DNA of 64,000 bases from Thalassia testudinum (lineage: Eukaryota; Streptophyta; Magnoliopsida; Alismatales; Hydrocharitaceae), in NCBI GenBank assembly GCA_037157565.1, contig JAZHRO010000073.1:17738501-17802500 (forward strand), given 5' to 3'. The notes below the pieces were generated by a model. The model had not been told where the DNA came from, did no database searches, and saw only the letters and a program-made list of their open reading frames with translations. The translations under genes were made by a program, and so were the position numbers. This document shows, one piece after another, positions 54,989 to 64,000 of this stretch; within the stretch, counting starts at the first letter, position 1, and the number at the start of each line of letters is the position of its first letter.

Positions 54989-56967
54989 ATGCAGCTTGGC
55001 TACTTAGGAAAACTATTGAAGAAACCTGAATCTCAAAGATCCATGAAAGATAGAATGGTTGAGGATGCCCTTAGATTTTATGAGATTGATTACAAAACCT
55101 CAAAACCAATTGAAGACATCCACGTTAATGTATCGACAACAACAACCTTCATCATAAACTGTGCCCAATTATTATTAATAGAAGCAACAAATGGATCAAC
55201 TAGGAATATTCTCATAACAAGATACATCGAGATAGAAAAATTGCATAACTTTGAATATCTCCAATGCATGACAAATTTTGTACTTTGGGAAAAACAACAA
55301 GATGATCTTGAAAAATGGGAAGAAATGGTGAAATTGTTGAAACAAGTTATCGATCAAAAATACTCGTACATACCCCAAACAGTTAATGAAACATCTTGGA
55401 ATAATATTGAGGATCAACATGATTTCCCAAATCTTGGGTTTGAGACACAAGGTTGCTGTGGATTCCCAACCCAGATGGAATATGATATGCCCAATCTTGA
55501 AATAGGTTGGGAGGTCCCAATTGCAGGAGAACAGGATTGTGAGCCAATCCAAGAAAACCAAAACCCTAGTTCGCCAAGCATTGAATTCCTAGACTCCTTT
55601 AATAATGAGATTGAATCAGAACCTCTCGAGGGTGTAAATCCTGCCCCTTACTTTGATAAGGTGACCCTCGAAGATAATTCTGACCTAGATTCTAGTAATT
55701 CAACCCACATCCTTAGCCTAGAATCTGGATCTGAATCTTCTTGGGATAATTACAAGGCCCCGTATGACAAAAATCAAAGTTTGAATTTGGATTATGATTC
55801 TGGGCCTTTATTTGATGAATGTACCTCTCCAACATCCTTAGAAATACAGATTGATTTTTCAGAAGTCAGGCCAATCTATGATACAGAAATCGAGGAGTTG
55901 AAAGAGTGGGATTTTGATTGGGTCTTCCCTACAAGCCAAGAACCTGAGCCCAAACCCAATAGGGACACCTTTTTAAGCTCAGAATCTACAAATAGGCTAG
56001 ACCCAAGTTAGGTTGTTGAGTCTACATCTTTTGATTTATTTTATGGTCGAACCTCTGATCTTGAATCAAATTTAGAATTCGATTCTCGCAATTTCGCTGA
56101 CGATTTCAAATCTTACTATGATTACGGAGAACCATTGTTTCCTGATGACTACGAGCCAATCTACGACCTCAGCACACATGATCCATTCTTCAGCTCTAAC
56201 TCTGAGGTCCCTAATCCTGAGATCATTGATTTAAATTTAGGCTCCATTGAGATGGAATCATTTCTTTTCAATCCTCAGGAATTAGAAACAAAAAGTGCCG
56301 AGAGTGACTACAACCCAGAATTTGAATCTTTTCTTGACTCAAATTTTCTTCATCTATAAACACTCCTCAGGCATTTACCTTTGAGTTTGATGACTACTAT
56401 GAGGACTCTTTAAATGAACCCACCTTTGAACCCTTACTAGAAGAGCCCTCACACACAATTCGCATTGATGCCACCTCCTCTACATATACAGAACCTATTC
56501 AAACACATTTTCAACCTCGACCCACAACCAGACTCAATTTCTATTCTGATTACCCTCTGAATGAGCCAGTTGTAGATGATTCTCCTCCACATTTTTATCA
56601 GGTTTCTGACATCGATCAGACTACAACTCATGCCCCATCCTTCTCTGATCACTCCTGTAGGGTTCCTACATCCTCCACTGATTCCTTTTCATTTGAGGAT
56701 CCTTACTCTGATCAGGTTGATTCGACTTAGCCAAACCCTAGCTATACACTTCCATACCCTTTCGAATTCCAAAGTATATGGTGGGTTCCACATCTCTTGA
56801 TCTACATGTACCAACCCACCAGATTGATTGGGTTTGGGCAGCATCATCAGCCTGTTGACCTGAACAAGCACCTGGTTGGACCAACCACGCTTTTGATCAA
56901 GGTGCTTGTTCTGCAAAACTCATTTGATTTGACCACTCCTTCTCCATACCATTTCCCGCTCGGTTGA
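54989..56967 (+). pseudogene. Element H unknown acidic ORF (340 codons open, about 660 in total)
   Basis: ATG at 54989 (shared with A) opens a frame to TAG at 56009-56011. The same frame then stays open from 56012 to 56359. A 1-base loss near 56350 relative to A shifts the frame, which continues to TGA at 56965-56967 with a TAG near 56728. Regions: a short basic N-terminus (GKLLKKPESQRSMKDRM), a helical part (EKLHNFEYLQ; LEKWEEMVKLLKQVIDQKY), a long Asp/Glu/Ser-rich part with PLFDE, PIYDTE and PIYDLS motifs that look like diverged internal repeats, and a conserved C-terminus (WWVPHLLIYMYQPTRLIGFG). No signal peptide, membrane helix, zinc or catalytic motif seen. I do not recognise the family. 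It takes the place of gag-pol. Confidence 0.78.
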
Positions 56968-57005
56968 AGGCATTGAATTTAGCGCTTAATAGGAGGCAAC
57001 CTATC
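56961..57005 (+). other. Conserved post-ORF box (element H)
   Basis: CGGTTGAAGGCATTGAATTT, then AGCGCTTAATAGGAGGCAACC. Overlaps the end of the ORF. Confidence 0.65.
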
Positions 57006-57210
57006 ATTCCAAAAAAATCAAGATCCTTTTGATTATCTTTCTATACTTCACATCTATTGCACCCTGAGTTCGATTTTAGAACAGTCAAACCCACGTCCGA
57101 TACACGTGCCAGAGCTTGAAATTATTCGCAATAGTCATTTCCGACCCATTCGCCCACCCGATAATCCTGTTCTAATTCTTGAACCAAAACTGTTTCACAC
57201 CCTCCGTTTA

Positions 57211-57247
57211 CAATGAGGACATTGCAAAACTTAGGCAAGGGGGGGTG
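57211..57247 (+). other. Inner G tract with CAATGAGGACATTG box (element H)
   Basis: CAATGAGGACATTGCAAAAC, then TTAGGCAAGGGGGGGTGG. It pairs with A 28684-28722. Confidence 0.7.
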
Positions 57248-58021
57248 GTAAAGTGCAAGCATTCAAAATCAAAGTTCGGAAGGGTTTTCACAAAAAATCA
57301 CATATTCCAAAAATACCAAAAAAATAAAAAAAATATTTAAAAAGAACAAAAATATGAGAGGAGAGGAAATTTTGATGGCATATTAGGTTTTGAGGAAGGA
57401 GATAAAAATGTCAAAAAGGAGCACAATTTGAAAAGAAAAAGAGATAGTCATTAGTAAAGGATTAAGGAATTGACTTAATTCTAGGCCATGTCAAGAGAAA
57501 GAAAATGAAAGGCAAAAAGTGCTAATAAGAGACAAAAAGATTAGTAAGAAAGTTGATCTTAGGCCTTTTGGGCTATAATCCTAGGTTTAAAAATTCAAGT
57601 ACCCCCTAAGATCTGGATAGTCCTCAAGAGGTTGGGGAAAATGTGAAGCTTAAGTATTAGGTCTAAGGCTTAGCGATTATTCGGCCTCATTAACTAATCT
57701 CTAGTTTGCAGGACTCAGTAACCTAAGCACCCCAATCCACACAAAGTCTGGTTCAGTACGCATAAGTATCAAAATCATGCAAATGCATTAAAATTATTCT
57801 GAAAAAGTCACCTAGATTAGGAGCAGCTGATCAATACAAGTTGATTTGGATGAGTTCCTGGTGCAGAGAGGCGGGAAATTTCCCTCGAAGATGCACAATA
57901 ACAAATCGTCTCCTTGGTGCTTGTCTCCTAGGATAAATACATATCCTATTGGGGGCATGTAAGCATCCTGTGCTGGTTTAAATGCCATGGGCAGCATGAT
58001 CCCGAGATGTCGATTGCCAGG
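57248..58021 (+). other. Element H 3' spacer, C-type, truncated
   Basis: Homologous to A 27905-28680. It ends inside the last of the direct-repeat units (57984-58017), where E is inserted. No gene. Confidence 0.75.
58017..58021. repeat. Predicted target site duplication of element E, left copy
   Basis: ccagg before the TG at 58022. A has the uninterrupted ttgccaaggactgg (- strand) at this point. The right copy is outside the window. Confidence 0.5.
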
Positions 58022-58728
58022 TGAAAGGAGATTGGTGTAGTCTCGGATAGGTGTGTTAATATGGTGATTTTATCGTTGAAATGCATATAGTGGTTAACCT
58101 AAATCGACCCTAACCATCTCTTTAAAAAATTTTTAACCTGGCCTACTTGATTTTATCTTGGTCACTTCTAGGCCTAGGGTCGAACTCAAGGAAGTGGGAT
58201 TAGAAGTAAATGAGTTTATACGCCTTTCCTACAACGAATCTCTTCCGTTCGTTTATTAGTTTTTGGTGTTTTTCTATTTATATTTTTTTTCTGATAGTTC
58301 TTGTTCTTGAGGTACACCCTCAAAATCAGGTTCTTGGCTTTGAGCCAAGTCAGGGTTTCAAAACTAGTCTTGCTATTTGTAAGACTAAGTACCTGCAAGT
58401 CAAGGATTACCTTTTCTCTTTTATATATTTTTTTATCTTTTTACTGGCATGAAAGAGAAACAGAAATAAAGTAAATATAGTATATATATATATGTATATA
58501 TTATATATGTATAAAGGGGTGGGGGTGGAGGCGGAGATGGCGTGTAGCACGGTGTCGAGTCGGTCGTCATCTATAAAGAGGCAACCAACAGGACGAAGTG
58601 CCGTGTGAGTGTAAGATGGATGGTGGAAGATGAGTGCGAACACGCTTTCTATACGCTTGTATCGGGGAATATCAGCAACTGGTGCAGATATTCTCGCGAC
58701 ACAACTTATGGTAAGGGATATGAAAAAA

Positions 58729-58896
58729 AATATATATATATCTATATGTAAATATATATATGGTTATAAATATATAGGTATATTTGTAGTTATATGTATA
58801 TATATATGTATATATATATATAGATATATATATATATATTTATACGTATATAAGTATATGTATATATGTAAATATATATGTGTATATATATATATA

Positions 58897-58943
<47 letters not shown>

Positions 58944-59062
58944 ACTAATACTTAGTTATATAAGTACTACTATATATAAGTATATATACATATATGTATA
59001 TAAATATATGTATATATATCAATATATATATGTATATGTATATATATATAAGTATATAATAA
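58729..59062. repeat. Compound TA/TATG microsatellite
   Basis: About 330 bp almost wholly of TATATA, TATG and TAAG units, with a shorter run at 58470-58512. Followed by GT and GA runs at 59070-59165. Confidence 0.9.
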
Positions 59063-59130
59063 TGTATAAGTGAGAGGTTGTGTGTGCGAGAGTGTGTGTA
59101 TGTGTTTCTGCAGAGAGAGAGGGAGAGTGC

Positions 59131-59161
<31 letters not shown>

Positions 59162-60038
59162 GAGACTGCTGGAGTGAAGGCGCTGGTGTTAAGACGTCTG
59201 CACACAGCGGCCGTCGTCTGGTGCCACACGCATGCGCAGGCGTGTAGGCGCGCGGAGAGGTGCACGCTTGAGGGAAGTAGGTGTGGAGGAAGGAACCACA
59301 GTGCACAGTGCTGCGTGAAGAGTCGGGTGCGGGCAGACGCAGGCGCTCGGAGTGGGTGAGCATGCGCGGGCGAAGGTAGACGCACGGACAGGCGCTGGAG
59401 CGGGTGCGGGGCGGCACGCGGGCGTGGGCTGGGGTCGATTGCAGCATGCCAGGTGATTGGTTAAGTGAGAAACTTACCGATCACCGCACTGTAGCCGTAG
59501 TGTTCCGCTGAAACGCTTGAACAGTGGCTACAGTGCTGGGGCGAGCCGCACGACCGAGCATATCCGATGCTGTGAGTGCGGGAGGCGTGGACAGCTCGGT
59601 GCGCGTGCGGAAGAGGCTGCACCGGCTGGGCTGCAGGCGGGACTTCACGACAGAGCGTGCAGAGAAGGGGCGCGGGAGAAGGAGCGCGAGGCGAGGGCAG
59701 CCTGCAGGCGCGCGCTGTGGCCTACGCTGCTACTGCCGCCTTGCTGCTGCTGCGGATCTTTAGACCTTGAAGCCTGCGGTAATGGCGGAAGTGCTGGAAA
59801 CGAAGTTAGGGAAGAGAACCACCACACCCATCGGTTCTTTGAAGAGCTGGGCAGTGGTGGACTCACGGTGGTGGTTGTGCACCAGAGTGAGGTACTCCTG
59901 CCCACAGAGTGGCTCCTCAGAAGAGGAGAGGCTACGTATGGAGGGAGAGGGGAGGAGGCGGCCTGGAGGAGAAGAGCTGCTGTGTTGGGTTTTCTCTATG
60001 TGGACCAGGCTCTCCTTTCCGAAGAAGGAGCCGTGCCT

Positions 60039-60047
60039 TTTTTATAG
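60039..60047 (-). promoter_or_regulatory. TATA box in element E LTR
   Basis: The - strand reads CTATAAAAAAGGCACGG, in the usual place for these LTRs. Confidence 0.55.
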
Positions 60048-60419
60048 AGGAAGAAGGCATGCACAGCCATGCCCTGGCTGTGCATGCGGCTGTGCATGGC
60101 TGGCATGGCTTGGTAGGGAGTGGTTGTGTTGGGCATGCTGAGCAGGACATGGCGCGAAGAAGAAGAGGCCATTCCTTGCAGCCGCAGGAAGAATTTCAAA
60201 GTAAAATAAAATTAAAAATAAAGATGGTGAATTTGCGAAGAAGCACTTGAGGAAAACGTTAATTTCATGGCCATTTTATTTCACTCTCCTCCCCTCTCAA
60301 ATAGATGCATGCATGCGTGTATTTTTACAAATGCGACTATGGATACCTAATATGCACTGGTAATTCTAGGAAATAGCACAAGATGGCACAATTGTCGGTG
60401 TATTTTTGTTGTGCAATCA

Positions 60420-60448
60420 TACCCCCATGCCTATCTTTTGCTAGTCTC
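60420..60448 (-). other. Polypurine tract of element E
   Basis: The - strand reads GACTAGCAAAAGATAGGC, then ATGGGGGTA, before the LTR start TGATTGCAC. Confidence 0.75.
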
Positions 60449-61526
60449 TAGCAAAACATTTTTGTGTTGTGTTTAGAAATGATCTTAAGCTGAAGATTCT
60501 TTTTCTGAGGCAACATAGGTGTGTTATTTTTGGATATTGTGAGAATCAATTGCAGAGAAGACTACCAGTACTTTATGTCTTTTGTGACATAGATCATCTC
60601 TCGACTAACCAGGACTCTTGATATTTAAACCTTAAGTACGATTTTCGGGATCCAGGAGGTTTTTGTCGTACTTGAGAGCTCAAGAGATTATGGCTTGTGC
60701 TTAGTGAAGGATCAAGACTAACCCGATGAACATTAAGACTCAAGCCCAGGGTTTCACGAATTTTTAAGTAAAGGTTGGTCCCAGTTTCAGTTCGTGTCTT
60801 CGGATTGACCCTTAAAAAGATGACGGAAAAACTCAACTCCCATTTTCTGATATTTGTGGCTTAAAGAAAACAGGGTATTTGCCCTGAAGAACTTTTTGGT
60901 AGGAAGATTTTAAAGACATTTATGAGATATACTGACTTATTTGCATCTTCTCTCTGTTTTATTTTTTTTGAAACACGTGTCAGTATATCTCTTACAACAT
61001 TATTTGGAGGAGCACACTTTTCTTTTTGGTGGGAGAGTTCCTTTTTGGTGGAAAGAGTCTCTCCTAAACACAAGACTAAAGCCTGGGATAAAAGGTCTAC
61101 CTGCGCGCACAGGTAAGGACTCCACCTTCCCTAATGAACACTAGGGTTGGATCTTATGTTCACCTGGTCTTTCTTGATATGTGTAGTGTGAACCAAGATT
61201 ACTTAGGCTCTCAAGTAGAAGCAAACCAACGGATCCTGTACTGGTGTCTTAGGTACAAGAATACGTCCTTAGTCAGGAGGGATTTCGATCTATCTTGTCA
61301 ATGCTCAAGAGAATTAAGCCGAGCCTGAGCGAATCAAGCCTTTGTGGCCTGGAAAGTCTTCAAAACAGAGGTTGAATATCCATAAACACTTACTGTATTT
61401 TTGTTTCAGCCTTTAGATCATTACTAAACACCATTTTCATTTTTCATCATTTATATATATATATATATATATATAGATAGAAATTGCATGATACCATAAA
61501 ATACCCAGATCCTATGGATGCCTATC
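60449..61526 (-). other. Element E 3' spacer
   Basis: No gene. It includes a TA run at 61450-61482. No clear alignment to the spacers of the other elements. Confidence 0.65.
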
Positions 61527-61562
61527 CACCCCCCCATGCCAAACGATGCTATGTCCTCATAT
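61527..61562 (-). other. Inner GCATGGGGGGG tract with GAGGACATAG box (element E)
   Basis: The - strand reads CATATGAGGACATAGCATCG, then TTTGGCATGGGGGGGTGG. It overlaps the stop of the gag-protease frame. Confidence 0.65.
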
Positions 61563-62830
61563 GCATGTAGGGTAGGGTAGAGGAAGGACGAAAGATTGGG
61601 TAATGAGAGCTGAGGTGCAGGGTATACAGCAGGGTGGTAGGGTGGGTGGTGAAGTGAAAAGTGAAGTGATCGTGACAGTGGCGTGAAAAGTGATGGTGGA
61701 TGGTGAAAGATCTGGCATTTCCTGGGACGAGAGTGTCCCAGGAGGATCAGAGAACAACTCAGGAGGAAGAAGTTGGCCCTCAGATTGGCCAAGAAGAGGG
61801 GCTTCTTGGATATATGGATCCAAAAGGGAATAGCCCCAGTGAGTAGGATGTGGGTTCAAGGTCCCAGTGTGGAGTTGCACATCCGCCTGATTTGGTGGGA
61901 AAGAAAGGGCAATCCGGTCTTCAAGAGTGTGGACCGGCGGTGAGTAGCCCGGATATGACTCAGACCACGAGGTATGGGAAGCAGAGAAAACCTCGTTAGA
62001 AGTCTGGTCAGGAGAAGGTACGAGAATAGGGAGGGATGGGGGAACATCACAATATGTGTCGGTCAGGCAATCGTCAATGTTTACAGGTAATCTACAGTAG
62101 TCAGAATAGGTCCCAATTAGTCCGATACAAGCGTTGACGGCCATGTCCTCGTAAAACATGTCATCCTCAATACAATTGCAATCAAAGTTCTTGGTTGCCT
62201 TGAAGATGTTAAGCTTGAGCTTTTCAGATCCAACGGCAATCTCAATATAGCTCGACTTGCAGTCGATAAGGGCACGGGCTGTGGCCAAGAAAGGTTGACC
62301 AAGGATGATCGGATAATCAGAAAGTGAGCTAGGAACTTCCATATCTAAAACAAGAAAGTCAATAGGAAAACAGAGACTGTTGACCCTAACCACCACGTCT
62401 TCCACCACACCCTTTGGAATTTTGACAGAACGATTTGCCAACTGTAATGTGACAGGGGTGGGTTTCAGATTTCCCAAGGAAAATTTTTCGAGCATGATGG
62501 TTGGTATAAGACTGATGGAAGATCCTAGATCAAGCAGGGCACGGTTAAAATTGCAGCCTTGGATGCTACAGGAAATAAGCGGTGTGCCTGGATCTTTCTG
62601 CTTTGGTGGTAGATTTGATAGTATAGCACAACTCGCATGAGGTGAGAGAACCACTGGATTCTTAGTTTTCTTTGACTGTCTCCTGGGTGATGTGTAGTCT
62701 TTGAAAAATCGGGCGATAGTAGGTATGTGGTCGATAGCCTCGAGCAGGGGTACCTTGATTTCAACATCCCTGAATAAATTACGCAGGTTATCAAAGGCCT
62801 ACATATCTTTCTTCTTGCCTTTTGGCTCCC
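61557..62830 (-). pseudogene. Element E aspartic protease with a novel C-terminal tail
   Basis: Open from 62800 to the stop at 61557. The linker NLFRDVEIKVPLLEAIDHIP is followed by the active site D-L-G-S-S (62517-62531), then ANRSVKIPKGVVEDVVVRV, IDFLVLDMEVP and ILGQPFLATARALIDC. The domain is free of stops and has all its motifs, so it could have been functional when E last moved. After it come about 200 residues rich in Pro, Ser and Thr, with no RT homology, ending at 61557. The tail may be a relic of the protease-RT linker plus new sequence, or a selected domain. The upstream TAG near 62800 separates it from gag. Confidence 0.88.
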
Positions 62831-64000
62831 TCAGTAGAGCCTCAGGGAATGGGACTGATTCTGGCACCAATTTGGGTGTATCGTCCTCTCGCGAATGCGA
62901 TGCGCATCCCGAATGAGAGGTCGATGAAGAAGACGGGCCAGGATCAGGTCGAGGCGGATCGATAGTCTGCTTACCACTCCTTGTAGTGATAGCATTGGAT
63001 GATGCGAGTCCAATGGGATCATATGGTGGAGGAGGGTTTGCAATGGGGACATAAGAGTGAGGTGCTACAGTGGGATTAGCCTGAAATCCCGGTGGAATGC
63101 TCGGAGCCTACAGAATTTGATGAACCTACCCCTGAGAAGGTCGTACCTGTGGTTGAGGACCACGGGGTATGAAATTTCGCGGGTTTGGAACAGGTTGGGC
63201 GGGAAGAGTGCCCTGAGATCGGGTCGCCATGCATAGTTGATTGATCTCAGCATTCTGCTACGCCAATTGGTGCTGAAGAGAGGTCATGTTCTCTTCATGG
63301 CGCTTTGACATTTCCTTGATCATTTGCATCAATTTGTCAAGAGGACTTGATGTGTGTTCTGCTTGCGGTACACAAGGACCCGATGGCAGATTTGCCATAG
63401 GATTAGACTGGGCCCTTGGGATGACGGGTGCGGACGGTTGCATTGGTCCACCCGCGGGGTTTTGGCGCTGCGGGTTGTTGGACCATGCGAAGTTCGAATG
63501 ATTTTGCCACCCTGGGTTATAAGTGGCAGAGAACGGGTTGTTCTCCAGGGTGCAAGCATCTTCTATGCCAGAAGACCCGTCCGCATGTAAATATGCTTCC
63601 GAGCACACGGAGGCTTAGTCCTCCGTGTAGAAATACTGGCTCACAGAAGCCAGTTCCACTTGACTTACCGAGTCGCTCGGCACGACACTCGGTAAGGAAG
63701 GTCTTACGGGGTTTCTTGGGATAAGCCTGGTGTTGGAAGAATTGGAATTGTGACGAAGTGGTGAGGTGGGGGTGTTTGCCATAGAACGGGTGGGGTTGGC
63801 CAGCTTCTTGTGCACGACGGGGACTTCATCCAATTTCTGTGTGATAAGGTTGAGATCTGTGGATGAATGGGAGAGTCCCATGTCAACTTCGTGGACATTA
63901 TAGGGCAGGCTGGTACGATTAAAGGCGATAATGGAGGCATTGTTCATTGAGTTTTCACTCATATTTTCAAACAATTCGAATGCTCCATTCTTGTCTTTAT
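62831..64000 (-). pseudogene. Element E gag, C-terminal part, runs off the window
   Basis: The frame is the same as the protease frame throughout. It reads FELFENMSENSMNNASIIAFN near 63985-63920, then a proline-rich part, ATYNPGWQNHSNFAW and AITTRSGKQ. Only stops interrupt it: about 63612, 63258, two near 63100-63140, and one near 62800. Most can come from CAG or CAA by C-to-T change. No frameshift seen, unlike the gag copies of Z and F. Confidence 0.85.

Larger units (their letters stand above)
51032..58021 (+). mobile_element. Element H: second copy of the A family, non-autonomous, broken by E
   Basis: 5' LTR 51032-53792 (2761 bp, same family as A), PBS, leader, unknown acidic ORF, post-ORF box, inner G tract and a C-type 3' spacer truncated at 58021 by element E. 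No gag-pol. The 3' LTR must lie beyond 64000. Confidence 0.9.
58022..60419 (-). repeat. Element E 3' LTR (about 2.4 kb)
   Basis: Ends TTGTGCAATCA before the polypurine tract. It contains GGGTCGAACTCAAGGAAG near 58178, the usual U5 mark of these LTRs. It also has long TA microsatellites and a GC-rich part (59170-60150) with chance open frames. The start at 58022 is the best guess. Confidence 0.8.
58022..64000 (-). mobile_element. Element E: gag-protease-only LTR element
   Basis: 3' LTR 58022-60419, polypurine tract, 1.1-kb spacer, then a gag-protease frame running off the right edge. The protease frame ends in a stop at 61557, directly at the inner G-tract box where pol would normally have ended. 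RT, RNase H and integrase are absent. The lower boundary is inferred from homology of H to A; the 5' LTR is outside the window. Confidence 0.85.

Noticed and set aside
59517..60250. Open frames of up to 176 codons in the GC-rich part of the E LTR
   Set aside because: Overlapping frames on both strands, no known motif, and within an LTR with a TATA box at 60039-60047. Chance frames.

Overview
The window is plant nuclear DNA made entirely of LTR retrotransposons; I found no host gene, tRNA, rRNA or bacterial feature. The protein families are plant-specific Ty3/gypsy. The gag-protease-RT-RNase H-integrase order, the D-L-G protease motif, the FMDD reverse transcriptase and an 18-base primer-binding site complementary to the 3' end of plant tRNA-Asp (TGGCGCCGTTGCCGGGGA) all point to the Athila/Tat (OTA) lineage. 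The host is a flowering plant with a repeat-rich genome; the species cannot be named from this. Element names (Z, F, A, B, C, H, E) are local labels. Layout, left part: the oldest element is Z (+ strand; gag-pol at 1-4873). Its 3' spacer is split at 5177 by F (- strand, 5178-46971) and resumes at 46977. F is split 20 bases from one end by A (- strand, 5198-34850). A is split in the same LTR by B (- strand, 6207-25606). B is split in its other LTR by C (- strand, 13624-25407). Every step has a 5-bp target duplication (acacg/atacg, tcacg/tcatg, tgtgc/tgtgc, gttgg/gttgg), and each gap closes against an uninterrupted paralogous sequence in the window. This is a five-level nest. Layout, right part: Z's 3' LTR (48072 to about 49515) is joined directly to a second gag (49516-51031). 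That gag is broken by H (+ strand, from 51032), and H is broken by E (- strand, from 58022). H and E both run off the right edge. Coding content: Z, F and C carry gag-protease-RT-RNase H-integrase. All are damaged by stops and frameshifts, C least. A and H are two copies of one non-autonomous family with 2.76-kb LTRs; instead of gag-pol they carry a long acidic reading frame of unknown function. B is another non-autonomous element with a different acidic unknown frame. E keeps gag and protease but has no RT, RNase H or integrase in its internal region. The non-autonomous elements share 3' non-coding sequence with particular gag-pol elements (A and H with C; B with Z). This suggests who mobilised whom. 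All six elements with a visible 3' end carry two copies of a GCATGGGGG tract, one next to the LTR and one 1.1-1.5 kb upstream just past the coding region; H shows the inner copy only, because its 3' end lies outside the window. Most nonsense codons can be derived from CAG, CAA, CGA or TGG by a single C-to-T or G-to-A change, as expected of methylated, silenced plant transposons.
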